64,000 nucleotides of DNA, from NCBI RefSeq assembly GCF_028550415.1, contig NZ_JAQQKX010000002.1:248001-312000 (forward strand). The letters run 5' to 3'. This DNA is from Asticcacaulis aquaticus. Lineage in GTDB: Bacteria; Pseudomonadota; Alphaproteobacteria; Caulobacterales; Caulobacteraceae. A program made the translations under genes and the position numbers. The notes below the pieces were generated by a model. That model had not been told where the DNA came from. It saw only the letters and a list, made by a program, of their open reading frames with translations, and ran no database searches. Below are positions 44,817 to 52,641 of this stretch, one piece after another. The first letter of the stretch is position 1; every line of letters begins with the position of its first letter.

Positions 44817-45247
44817 TGCCCCGCCCCCTTCGTGACAGGCGGCTCGACCGGCGCGGTGACCTCTTCTGCCACAGCCGGCGCGGCAACGACTTCGGTCTTT
44901 TTACCGACGACTTCGGGACGCGACACAGATCGCGAAATCTCGACCAGATTATCGAGCTTCGCTTCGCGGTCCGGTGCCACCGGCTTCATCCCCAGATAGG
45001 CCTTGGCAAGCGCCTCGATGCGCGCAGGCTGCTCCAGCGCCGCGACCTTGACCTTGAGCGACTTGATGGCCTCTTCCTGCGCCGCGATATCCTTGTTGAG
45101 ATCGTTGAGACGCGCGACCTCCTGCCCTTCCTTCACCTTGGACAGGCAGACCCAGAAGATCATGCCGAGCGCCAGAGCCAGGCCGATGGCCTCGACAAGG
45201 CGGAAGCCGCGGACGCGGCGATCGAACAGACGCATCAGTTTGTTCAT
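44813..45247 (-). CDS. ftsL: Cell division protein FtsL
   Basis: A 144-residue bitopic protein: short cytoplasmic N-terminus, one TM (about 20-38), a periplasmic coiled coil (EVARLNDLNKDIAAQEEA, then SLKVKVAALEQ) and a Pro/Val-rich tail. It works with FtsB and FtsQ to activate FtsWI. Position between rsmH and ftsI, with four-base overlaps on both sides, supports the assignment more than sequence does. Confidence 0.85.
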   Translation of the reverse strand: MNKLMRLFDRRVRGFRLVEAIGLALALGMIFWVCLSKVKEGQEVARLNDLNKDIAAQEEAIKSLKVKVAALEQPARIEALAKAYLGMKPVAPDREAKLDNLVEISRSVSRPEVVGKKTEVVAAPAVAEEVTAPVEPPVTKGAGQ

Positions 45248-46230
45248 CTGACGGACCTCCGGGAGGTTGGGGACGCTTTACTGGGTGCCAGAAGTGGCGG
45301 GTTTTCGGTGCGGCGGGCGGCCCGTAACTTGGCCGAACGCGCGCGGGGATTGGTTTTCAGTTCCTCGTCCGACGGCGCAATCGCCTTGGTCGAGATCAGC
45401 TTATAGGTCGGCTCCGGCCCCTTCTGGACCTGCGGGGCGTAACGCGATCCCGACGGCAGGCGCCCGGCCCGCTCGGTCAGGAAGGCCTTGACCATGCGGT
45501 CTTCCAGCGAATGGAAGGTCACCACGGCCAGCACGCCCTCGGGCTTCAGAAGCGTCTCCGACACCTCCAGCGCCGTTTCCAGTTCACCCAGCTCATCGTT
45601 TACCGCGATGCGTAGGGCCTGAAAGGTCTTGGTCGCCGGATGGACCTTGTCGCCCCGGCGGCCGCCAACGGCCTTTTCAACCACGGCCGCGAGATCGAGC
45701 GTCCGCTCGAACGGGGCCTCGGCCCGGCGGCGCACAATGGCGGCGGCGATGGCGCGCGAGCGATGCTCTTCGCCATAAAGCCAGATGACGTGGGCGATAT
45801 CGACCTCGGCCCAGTCATTGACGATGTCCGCCGCGCTCAGGCCGTCGACCGCCATGCGCATGTCCAGCGGCCCGTCGCGCATGAACGAGAAGCCGCGATC
45901 GGCCTCATCGAGCTGCATCGACGACACACCGATATCGGCCACGATCCCGTCGACGTCATCGACACCCAGATCGGCCAGTCCGTCCTTCATTTCCGAGAAG
46001 GGACGATTGACGAAACGGAAGGCCTCAGGGAATTCGGATAAAACCGATTCCACGTAAGGCCCGACCCGTGCGTCGCGGTCAAAGGCGATGACCTGCGCCC
46101 CCGCGTTCAGGAAGGCGCGCGTATAACCGCCGGCACCGAAGGTGGCATCGACAATCAACTTCCCGTTAAGGTTACCGAAAACGGTTAACACCTCGTTTAA
46201 AAGAACCGAGATATGCGGCGCTGCACTCAT
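45244..46230 (-). CDS. rsmH: 16S rRNA (cytosine(1402)-N(4))-methyltransferase
   Basis: A 328-residue enzyme (MraW) that methylates C1402 of 16S rRNA. SAM site DATFGAGGYTRAFL, then ADIGVSSMQLDEADRGFSF (split here as one conserved block) and VVTFHSLEDRMVK. The ATG at 46230 sits in an ATGA overlap with mraZ and gives HISVLLNEVL at the N-terminus, as in the family. Longer frames upstream would lie within mraZ. Confidence 0.95.
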   Translation of the reverse strand: MSAAPHISVLLNEVLTVFGNLNGKLIVDATFGAGGYTRAFLNAGAQVIAFDRDARVGPYVESVLSEFPEAFRFVNRPFSEMKDGLADLGVDDVDGIVADIGVSSMQLDEADRGFSFMRDGPLDMRMAVDGLSAADIVNDWAEVDIAHVIWLYGEEHRSRAIAAAIVRRRAEAPFERTLDLAAVVEKAVGGRRGDKVHPATKTFQALRIAVNDELGELETALEVSETLLKPEGVLAVVTFHSLEDRMVKAFLTERAGRLPSGSRYAPQVQKGPEPTYKLISTKAIAPSDEELKTNPRARSAKLRAARRTENPPLLAPSKASPTSRRSVR

Positions 46231-46679
46231 AGGCCCAGCTCCGCGAAAAGGCCTGACAAATCGCCATCCTGCTGCGCCAGATGGGCGGCATAGGCGTCGG
46301 GGTTCCATATCTGGAAACGGTCATAAAGCCCGGTCAGCAGGACAGCTTCGCGGATATTGAACTGCTCGCACAGGGCGTCCGGCAGGGTCACCCGCCCTGC
46401 GGTGTCGAACGACAGGCGCGACATGCCCGAATAGATGCGCGCCTCAAGGCCGCGGCGCGCCGCCGACCCGAAGGGCTGCGCGTCGATCAGTGTCTTGTAA
46501 TGGCTGAAAAATTCCGCCCCGCCGCACTCCAGGCAACCGAGCGTCTTCATGGCGAAACAATAGACGCCGTCGAAGCTTTCGATGCCGTCGAACGGGACCA
46601 GAGCGGTCGCACGGAAGTCCTGCGGGACCAGAAGTCTCCGCTTCGCATCAAGCTGCTTCTCATGCGTCGAGAGAAACAC
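46227..46679 (-). CDS. mraZ: Transcriptional regulator MraZ
   Basis: A 150-residue protein with two SpoVT/AbrB-like swapped-hairpin DNA-binding motifs (LDAKRRLLVPQDFR and DTAGRVTLPDAL). MraZ heads the dcw cluster and represses it in other bacteria by binding short direct repeats upstream. The start is GTG at 46679 with GAAGAGG just upstream; spacing is short. It is the first gene of mraZ-rsmH-ftsL-ftsI-murE-murF-mraY-murD. Confidence 0.92.
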   Translation of the reverse strand: MFLSTHEKQLDAKRRLLVPQDFRATALVPFDGIESFDGVYCFAMKTLGCLECGGAEFFSHYKTLIDAQPFGSAARRGLEARIYSGMSRLSFDTAGRVTLPDALCEQFNIREAVLLTGLYDRFQIWNPDAYAAHLAQQDGDLSGLFAELGL

Positions 46680-46975
46680 CTCTTCGCTCCGGGCCGGAGC
46701 CCGCTCCCTGTTTGGTCAAAAAAGTCGAACCGGACCGCCCGGCACACCACCGCTGAACGCCAACAGGGTTAACACGGGATGAATTGGGACGCAATGACTC
46801 TGACCGACACTTTACGCCTCTGCAGCGATAATTAATCGAATTTAAACAAGGGGATGGAACGGAGGGGGAACGTGTTAATATGGCGGTAACGGACCCTAAC
46901 GAAGGGTTACCTAAGTCCTTTCAAATGATTAACGAAATCGCTGCTGGCAGGACCTGTCCGGGCAGGTGATAAGTC

Positions 46976-47013
46976 TGTGGACAAGCGATTCGTTATCCAC
47001 AAAACTATCCCCA
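46976..47013. promoter_or_regulatory. Inverted pair of DnaA boxes upstream of the dcw cluster
   Basis: TGTGGACAA (46976-46984) and TTATCCACA (46993-47001) face each other across eight bases; the second is a perfect DnaA box, the first differs by one base. A weaker CTATCCCCA follows at 47005. They lie in the 371-bp gap between divergent mraZ and the monooxygenase gene, which also holds the hairpin-like GGTAAC...GTTACC near 46885-46911 and one GACTC (CcrM-type GANTC) at 46796. Confidence 0.55.
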
Positions 47014-47050
47014 GACGCTTTTGCGGGGACAACCGACGGAGATCGCCCTC

Positions 47051-47341
47051 ATGTACGGACTGATCGGCAATTTCACAGCGCAACCGGGCCAGCGCGACGA
47101 CCTGATCGCCCTGATGACGGCCAGCGTCGACGCTATGCCCGGCTGTCTGAGCTATGTCGTGGCGAAAGACCCGAACGATACGGACAAAATCTGGATCACC
47201 GAGGTATGGGATTCGGCCGACAGCCACAAGGCCTCGCTGCATATTCCCGCCGTGGCCGAAACGATCAGGAAGGCCATGCCGCTGATCGCCGGTTTCGGCG
47301 ACCATATCGTGACGGAACCCGTCGGCGGGTTCGGGCTATAA
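47051..47341 (+). CDS. Antibiotic biosynthesis monooxygenase (ABM) domain protein
   Basis: A 96-residue dimeric ferredoxin-like ABM protein, often annotated as a putative quinol monooxygenase. PGQRDDLIALM, MPGCLSYVV and WITEVWDSADSHKASL follow the family pattern, the last being the conserved EVW(D/E) segment. Such proteins oxidise quinols without cofactor. Start ATG 47051. Followed by a family A element. Confidence 0.85.
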   Translation: MYGLIGNFTAQPGQRDDLIALMTASVDAMPGCLSYVVAKDPNDTDKIWITEVWDSADSHKASLHIPAVAETIRKAMPLIAGFGDHIVTEPVGGFGL

Positions 47342-47344
47342 TTT

Positions 47345-47519
47345 TATACCTCCCCAACTTGTTGGGGAGGGGGACCGCACGACGCAGCGCTTGCGCTGCT
47401 AGATGCGGTGGTGGGGGCTTTTGCTTACTTACGACTGCCGACGTGGAAACAAAGTAAGACACCCCACCACCATTCGCTTCGCGAACGGTCCCCCTCCCCG
47501 GCATAGCCAGGGAGGTATG
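47345..47519. repeat. Family A palindromic element, copy A5
   Basis: Complete copy. Left end CCTCCCCAA/TTGGGGAGG; left internal stem GCAGCGC-tt-GCGCTGC; right internal stem, on the minus strand, TTCGC-gaa-GCGAA; right end CTCCCC...GGGAGG. Its final GGGAGGT lies just before a possible ATG at 47517. Confidence 0.87.
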
Positions 47520-47558
47520 ATTCTGATCGAGTTTAGGAATTCAAATAGTCGGATCGAT

Positions 47559-47726
47559 ATGAAGAACGACGTCGTTACCGCCGGAGATACCGATAATCTA
47601 AACCCTGAATATCTGGCGTGGAAGAAACGCAAGATTCTACACGCCTTGGCACAGTCCGAAGACCGCACACGCATGTTCCCGCTCGAAAAGGTCTGGAAAG
47701 AACTCGACCAGTCAATGCAACAGAAC

Positions 47727-47744
<18 letters not shown>
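47559..47744 (+). CDS. Small protein, antitoxin-like (stability determinant type)
   Basis: A 61-residue charged protein. The core YLAWKKRKILHALAQSE followed by MFPLEKVWKEL recalls the PaaA-like antitoxin/stability-determinant pattern, in which an aromatic-x-W-basic helix is followed by a short loop and a second helix. No toxin gene follows: its last 18 bases, including the stop, overlap the 3' end of rnpB on the other strand. An ATG at 47517 would add 14 residues. Coding status is plausible, not certain. Confidence 0.45.
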
Positions 47745-48105
<361 letters not shown>

Positions 48106-48136
48106 GCACCCCTTGTGCGCAGAAAGCGGCTCAAAA

Positions 48137-48511
48137 TCAAGCCTTGGGTTTCGCAAACAGCTTCAACCCCGCCGCCAGCGAAATCCCCAGCCAGCCGAGC
48201 ATGGTCAGCACCCCGCCCGTCGGGGCCAGTTGCGGCAGCAGCGGCGCCCCGCGCATCACCCGTGAACAGATATCGGCGGCGAAAATGCCGCTGCCGACGA
48301 TCAGCAGCAAAAGCGTATTGAGTTTAAATGTCGGGCTCATGAAGTTCGCCTGCACCAGCCCGATAGTCACCGCCGCATGAAACAGCAGCATCAGCCCCGC
48401 CGAACCGAGGCGCAGATCGGCATGGCTGCCTGCCGCCAGCAGAGTCACGCCGACAAAGCCCCACAAACCGGATAGCAATAGAAAAACCAAATCCCAACGC
48501 TCAGATTTCAT
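48137..48511 (-). CDS. DUF423 membrane protein
   Basis: A 124-residue protein with four hydrophobic helices, matching the small DUF423 (YgdD/YwdK) family: WGFVGVTLLAAGSHA at the start, RLGSAGLMLLFHAAVTI, and the closing APTGGVLTMLGWL. Inner membrane, function unknown. It lies 31 bases upstream of the rnpB 5' end on the same strand and may share transcription with the genes after it. Confidence 0.8.
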   Translation of the reverse strand: MKSERWDLVFLLLSGLWGFVGVTLLAAGSHADLRLGSAGLMLLFHAAVTIGLVQANFMSPTFKLNTLLLLIVGSGIFAADICSRVMRGAPLLPQLAPTGGVLTMLGWLGISLAAGLKLFAKPKA

Positions 48512-48515
48512 AACC

Positions 48516-48872
48516 CTACTCCTCGAAAGGCACGTTCATCGCCCGCAAGCCGTCACGCACGCGTTGCGCATAAAGTTCAGCCTCTGCCTCAGACAAGGCC
48601 TTTCCCTCCGGAAAGTTCACCGTATAGGTTGTTGGAAAAAACTGAATGCCCGCGTCGCCGGCCAGAACTTCGCCGCCAAACGCCACGGTAATGTCAGGAC
48701 CGATGTAGATTACCGCGCCCAAGCCCTCGACATAGACCTGCCAGCCTTCAGGGCTCTCATAGTGGTTTGCGGTCGGTTTGCGGTTTTTGGCACGGGACAC
48801 GATCACGCCGGTAAACACGACAAACAGAGAACACGCGACCGCAAACAACGAGATGATCAAGGCCGTATTCAT
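48516..48872 (-). CDS. Membrane-anchored hypothetical protein
   Basis: A 118-residue protein with one N-terminal TM helix (about 5-28) and a soluble C-terminal domain (YESPEGWQVYVEGLGAVIYI). No family recognised. It sits four bases from the ampD stop and four from the DUF423 start, so the three genes are probably one operon. Confidence 0.65.
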   Translation of the reverse strand: MNTALIISLFAVACSLFVVFTGVIVSRAKNRKPTANHYESPEGWQVYVEGLGAVIYIGPDITVAFGGEVLAGDAGIQFFPTTYTVNFPEGKALSEAEAELYAQRVRDGLRAMNVPFEE

Positions 48873-48875
48873 AAC

Positions 48876-49613
48876 TCACCCCTCCAGCAAGGTAATATGA
48901 CGCAGCAGAGCCATCAGGCGCACCCGTGTCAAGGCATCGGCCAGACCGTCCACACGCGATTGCACCCAGTGGCGTTGAAACGCCGTGACGATGGCCTTGG
49001 TTTCCACATCATACGGCCCGCCCGGCAAGATGTCGTAGCCGAGCTTGCCCAGCGCGCCTTGCAGGGCAAATACGCCCGGCCCGGCGTCACCGATATCGAG
49101 CGGCGGGCCCATGACGCCCTCTGGCGGCAGGTTGGGCTCGACCCAGATACCATGGCCGGCTTCGGCCAGCACCGCCCACGGGAAGCGCTCGCCGGGGTCC
49201 TGCTTACGTGCCGGAGCAACGTCGGAATGGCCAAGGATACGGTGATCGGGGATCTCCCAGCGCTGACGGATGCCGTCGAGCAGGCCGATCACCGCGTCGA
49301 TCTGCGCCGCCGGAAAGTCGCGATAACCGAATTCGTGGCCGGGATTAACGATCTCGATGCCGATCGAAGCGCTGTTGATATCGCGCTCGCCCTTCCAGAA
49401 CGACACCCCCGCGTGCCACGCGCGACGCTCTTCCTCGACCAGTTGATAAACCGTGCCGTCTTCGTCGACGCAGTAATGGGCCGAAACCTCCGCCGCCGGA
49501 TCGCACATCCGATCAAGCGCCGCCTGAGCCGTTTCCATGCCGGTATAGTGCAGCACCACCATGTCGGGCGGTGATTTACGCGCATTGAAATTCGGCGACG
49601 GCAGGGCAATCAT
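48876..49613 (-). CDS. ampD: N-acetylmuramoyl-L-alanine amidase (AmpD-like)
   Basis: A 245-residue zinc amidase of the Amidase_2 family. Zinc ligands are suggested by the His of VVLHYTG, HYCV (with Tyr-His) and HSDVAPARKQDPGERF. The C-terminal 80 residues hold a peptidoglycan-binding_1-like domain (VFALQGALGKLGYDI). No signal peptide is seen, so it may work in the cytoplasm on anhydro-muropeptides as AmpD. ATG 49613 preferred; 49619 possible. Confidence 0.88.
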   Translation of the reverse strand: MIALPSPNFNARKSPPDMVVLHYTGMETAQAALDRMCDPAAEVSAHYCVDEDGTVYQLVEEERRAWHAGVSFWKGERDINSASIGIEIVNPGHEFGYRDFPAAQIDAVIGLLDGIRQRWEIPDHRILGHSDVAPARKQDPGERFPWAVLAEAGHGIWVEPNLPPEGVMGPPLDIGDAGPGVFALQGALGKLGYDILPGGPYDVETKAIVTAFQRHWVQSRVDGLADALTRVRLMALLRHITLLEG

Positions 49614-49627
49614 AAGCATATCCAGAA

Positions 49628-49662
49628 ACAAAAAAGCCCCGGCGTCATAGCAGGGGCTTTTA
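49628..49662 (-). terminator. Rho-independent terminator
   Basis: AAAAGCCCC and GGGGCTTTT with a 12-base loop. On the minus strand it ends in TTTTTT and terminates the small membrane protein gene at 49686. Confidence 0.85.
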
Positions 49663-49685
49663 CATAATCAAAGCTTTGAGAAAGC

Positions 49686-49934
49686 TTAGTACACTTCCCA
49701 GGTCGAGCCATTTTTGCGCGCTTCGAGGACGCCGTCGTCCTTCTTAGCTTGCTTGTCGCGGTTGATGACCACGCGGATCGGCTTGCGCGTAAAGATCGCC
49801 GTAAGGGCCATCAGGCCGACGCCGATCGCCGCCAGAACCGCCATGATGCCGGCAAAGATCACCGCCAAGGCGAGACCGGTCAGCGAGACAAGGCCGATAA
49901 TCGTCATCATGAAAACGTGCTTCAGTCTGGCCAT
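49686..49934 (-). CDS. Small membrane protein, hypothetical
   Basis: An 82-residue protein with two adjacent hydrophobic segments (about 8-30 and 32-50, rich in Ala, Gly and Ile) and a basic C-terminal tail (FTRKPIRVVINRDKQ). AGGAGA six bases before the ATG at 49934 fixes the start. No family recognised. It has its own terminator, so it is probably monocistronic. Confidence 0.65.
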   Translation of the reverse strand: MARLKHVFMMTIIGLVSLTGLALAVIFAGIMAVLAAIGVGLMALTAIFTRKPIRVVINRDKQAKKDDGVLEARKNGSTWEVY

Positions 49935-50067
49935 GGCGTTTCTCCTGCGAATACGCGCCCACGGATGCGGGCTGGAAAAGCTTCCGAAAAGGGTTTTCAA
50001 ATCGGCCATGGCCAGATCCCTCTAACTTCCTTACTTACGCCATGCGATTACTGCACTGCACTACATC

Positions 50068-50111
50068 AGATTGTCACGAATGAGGCTTTAGATTGTCACG
50101 AATGAGGCTTT
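50068..50111. repeat. Exact 22-bp tandem duplication
   Basis: Two head-to-tail copies of a 22-bp unit beginning AGATTGTCACGAATGAG, at 50068-50089 and 50090-50111. They lie about 135 bp upstream of the small membrane protein gene at 49934. No other function is visible in this 248-bp gap. Confidence 0.85.
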
Positions 50112-50182
50112 CGTCAACCGGTGGCCGGACGTTAACACACAATTTTTATCTTTTATTAAGCCTGTCATCGATTGCAGATATC

Positions 50183-50857
50183 TCACGCGGCCCGTTCACG
50201 CTGTATCTGATCATAGGCTTCGTTAATTTTCGCTGCCTTCTGCGTATAGATTTCGACATATTCAGGCGGCAGGCCGCGCGCGACGATGCGGTCGGGATGG
50301 AATTCGCTCAGTTGCGCATTGCGCGCGAGGCGGATTTCATGATCCGCCGCCAGCGGACTCAGACCCAGAATATGATACGGATCGTCAGCATCCGGCGCGA
50401 CATAGCCCGCGCGGATACGGCGATAGGTGGCGCGCTTGATCTCGAACAGATCCGACACGGTTTCCAGATAGGTCTCTTCCTGATCGGTCAGGTGCCCGTC
50501 GGACACCGCGATATGGAACAGGCCTTCCAGCACGTCTTCGAGGATTTGCGGGCACTGCGCGTAACGCTTGGCCAGACGGCGGGCATAGGACTCGAAGCCG
50601 AGACTGGTCTGGCGCGCCAGATCGTAGAGCCGCAACACATTGTCGTAGGCCCCGCGCTCGGGCTGAAACACGTCGAAAAAGGCCTGCTGCTCGGTATCGT
50701 CGGCCAGCCCGTCGGCCATGGCCAGCTTGGCGCCCAAAGCGGTCACCGCGGTCGCAAACGCAGGATCGCGGCCCGGCGGCCCCTTGGGGCAGTCAGGACA
50801 GTCGGCCGGGTCGAAAGACTTCACCGCCATCTGAGCCAGGTTTTTCCAGAAAGACAT
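50183..50857 (-). CDS. DjlA-like protein: TerB domain plus J domain
   Basis: A 224-residue protein with an N-terminal helical TerB/DjlA domain (FATAVTALGAKLAMADG, HIAVSDGHLTDQEETYL) and a C-terminal J domain (YHILGLSPLAAD, then the HPD motif in SEFHPDRIVARG, then INEAYDQI). It should stimulate DnaK ATPase. Unlike Escherichia coli DjlA it has no clear N-terminal TM, though it begins MSFWKNLAQMAVKSF. AGAGG six bases before the ATG at 50857 sets the start. Confidence 0.85.
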   Translation of the reverse strand: MSFWKNLAQMAVKSFDPADCPDCPKGPPGRDPAFATAVTALGAKLAMADGLADDTEQQAFFDVFQPERGAYDNVLRLYDLARQTSLGFESYARRLAKRYAQCPQILEDVLEGLFHIAVSDGHLTDQEETYLETVSDLFEIKRATYRRIRAGYVAPDADDPYHILGLSPLAADHEIRLARNAQLSEFHPDRIVARGLPPEYVEIYTQKAAKINEAYDQIQRERAA

Positions 50858-51015
50858 CACTTACCTCTGCCACCCACGTTAGACGAAAACATGGCGGTTT
50901 TCCCTTTAAGTTTTTGTAAGGGGCGTAAAAATTGGATAAAACGCCATTTTGCCGCAATTCCTTGTATGATCGGCCATGACTTTTAACGACGTCTACTTTT
51001 AACGGAACCTGTACC

Positions 51016-51747
51016 TTGAAAACGACTCCGGCGATCTCGGCCCTTTTGTTCGCAGCTCTTATGGCCGCTCCGGCGTTCGCCCAGCACGACGACGGCCCGA
51101 TTTCGACCAATGTCACCGGCATCAAGGAGCAGTTGATCCGCACGCCGCTCATCGCCGACGCGCCAACCGACGACTTCAACCGCGTCGCCTGGTGTCACGG
51201 GGCCCTCTCCGGCCACATGGACCTCGCCGAAAAAATCACTGCGATCGAGCCCCTCAGCGAAGACATGCAGAAGATCGGCGCGTCCTATCTGCGTGCCTAT
51301 GAGGCCTCCCTGACCCTGTCGAAGAAGGGCGAGAGCAAGGAAGGCCGCGACAGCGCCGAAGCGGCCCGGGAAAAGGGGTTCAACGGCTGGGACGACGCGC
51401 GCAAGGCGGCCTCGATCAAGGAAGAGCGCGGTCGCGCCGCCGGGGCCTATGTCAACTGGTCGCTGCCGGGCGACTGCGAACGCGCGGCGATTGCCCTGTC
51501 GGGGCATCCGGACATCTTCAAGGAAATGCAGACCGAAGAAGAGGCCAAGATCATCGCCGAGGCGCTGAAACCGTCCGCCGAACGTCAAAAGCTGGACGTC
51601 CATAAGGAAAAGACTGCCACGGTCGCGCCCACGGACGACAAGGAAGCCATCGGTCGCGCGGTCGCCAAGACCGAGCCGAAGGAAAAGGGCAACTGGGCCT
51701 CGGGCCTGATGAGCAAGATCGGCTGGGGCAAGAAGGACGGTGAGTAG
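51016..51747 (+). CDS. Secreted hypothetical protein
   Basis: A 243-residue protein with a Sec signal peptide (cleavage AFA-QH). The mature part is helical with a Cys at HGALS-side position (WCHGALSGHMDLAE) and a second Cys in PGDCERAAIAL, and a Lys-rich, low-complexity tail. The start must be TTG at 51016, since no ATG or GTG precedes the signal peptide. No family recognised. It is probably periplasmic. Confidence 0.65.
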   Translation: MKTTPAISALLFAALMAAPAFAQHDDGPISTNVTGIKEQLIRTPLIADAPTDDFNRVAWCHGALSGHMDLAEKITAIEPLSEDMQKIGASYLRAYEASLTLSKKGESKEGRDSAEAAREKGFNGWDDARKAASIKEERGRAAGAYVNWSLPGDCERAAIALSGHPDIFKEMQTEEEAKIIAEALKPSAERQKLDVHKEKTATVAPTDDKEAIGRAVAKTEPKEKGNWASGLMSKIGWGKKDGE

Positions 51748-51753
51748 TCGCCT

Positions 51754-51912
51754 TCAGCGGTGTTCGCTGACCGATACTCCGTCATGCTCGGCCAGCCAGT
51801 GCTCAAGCGCCTTTTGGACAATTGCGTCGAGCGACTGATGGGTCCGCGATGCAAGCACCCGCAAAGGCTCGGTTAATTCAGCAGGAATTTCGATAGCAAC
51901 CGTTCGGGACAT
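51754..51912 (-). CDS. Ribbon-helix-helix (CopG-like) small protein
   Basis: A 52-residue protein MSRTVAIEIPAELTEPL... with the RHH pattern: a basic strand TVAIEIPAEL, helix RVLASRTHQS, turn LD and helix AIVQKALEHWLAEH. RHH proteins of this size are commonly antitoxins or plasmid-type repressors. No toxin gene is next to it on either side. It converges on the secreted protein gene. Too short for most gene finders at their default length. Confidence 0.6.
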   Translation of the reverse strand: MSRTVAIEIPAELTEPLRVLASRTHQSLDAIVQKALEHWLAEHDGVSVSEHR

Positions 51913-51986
51913 TCCGACATGATCGACCAAATTGGCACCAAGTCAATTGAAAAGATGCATTCGTTCAAACAACACCCCTTGGTTGA

Positions 51987-52607
51987 TCAAGTATCCGTCT
52001 GAACGTCGTCCCAGTCATCGTCTTCGTAGCCAATCAGCCAGTTGAGCGCGTGGTGGCGTTCGCGGACCACGCCGCCATGTAAGCCATTTGATACCCCTTC
52101 TCGCACCGCCCAGTGCGCGCGATAGATCAGATCGGCCTGATCCAGAATATCCGCCGTATCACGATGACCGATGCGCGTCAGGTCCGGATGGCTGAACGCT
52201 TCCCAGTACTCCAGCACGTCCTCAGCGTTGGTTTCCTCTTCGGGAAACCACAGATCGGCGTAGAGCCCGATCGCCCAGGCCAGCGGTACGATGGCCTCGA
52301 TACGCCAGCTGAATTTTACGGCGTCGGCTTCGGACACCGAGTCCGATTGCAGAAATTCGCGCTCGTCCGGCGTCAGATGCGGATCGAGGTTCCAGCGCGC
52401 CACGAACGGCAGGACCGGAGCCGTCTGGCCCACGAATGCCGCGCGCGCCACAGCGGTCAGGCACAGGATGCGCTGCACGATGGCTTCGCCCGAGCGGATC
52501 GTGGTGTCTTCGACGGTCTCGATTTCCGGCAGGCTGTCGAGGACAGGCAGCCCCTTCGCCTTCAGGATTTTGATCGAACGTTGTTTACGGTCTTCGGCTT
52601 CGTTCAT
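51987..52607 (-). CDS. DUF4272 domain protein
   Basis: A 206-residue soluble protein. RSIKILKAKGLPVLDSLPEI at the start and later WRIEAIVPLAWAIGL match the DUF4272 family, whose function is unknown; it has an acidic C-terminus (YEDDDWDD). It is 34 bases downstream of the large MetH gene on the same strand, with a family B fragment in the gap. Confidence 0.8.
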   Translation of the reverse strand: MNEAEDRKQRSIKILKAKGLPVLDSLPEIETVEDTTIRSGEAIVQRILCLTAVARAAFVGQTAPVLPFVARWNLDPHLTPDEREFLQSDSVSEADAVKFSWRIEAIVPLAWAIGLYADLWFPEEETNAEDVLEYWEAFSHPDLTRIGHRDTADILDQADLIYRAHWAVREGVSNGLHGGVVRERHHALNWLIGYEDDDWDDVQTDT

Positions 52608-52612
52608 GTCAA

Positions 52613-52640
52613 CCTCCCCCCTCTCCCTGAGAGAGAAGGT
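52613..52640. repeat. Family B fragment
   Basis: CCTCCCCCCTCTCCCTGAGAGAG, one half-element between the metH part and the DUF4272 gene. Confidence 0.5.
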
Positions 52641-52641
52641 A

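Noticed and set aside
46812-46850. CtrA site (TTAA-N7-TTAA) upstream of mraZ
   Set aside because: The TTAA pair on the mraZ strand has a spacer of six rather than seven bases.
50068-50111. CRISPR array
   Set aside because: Only two units, directly adjacent, with no spacers; no cas gene in the window.
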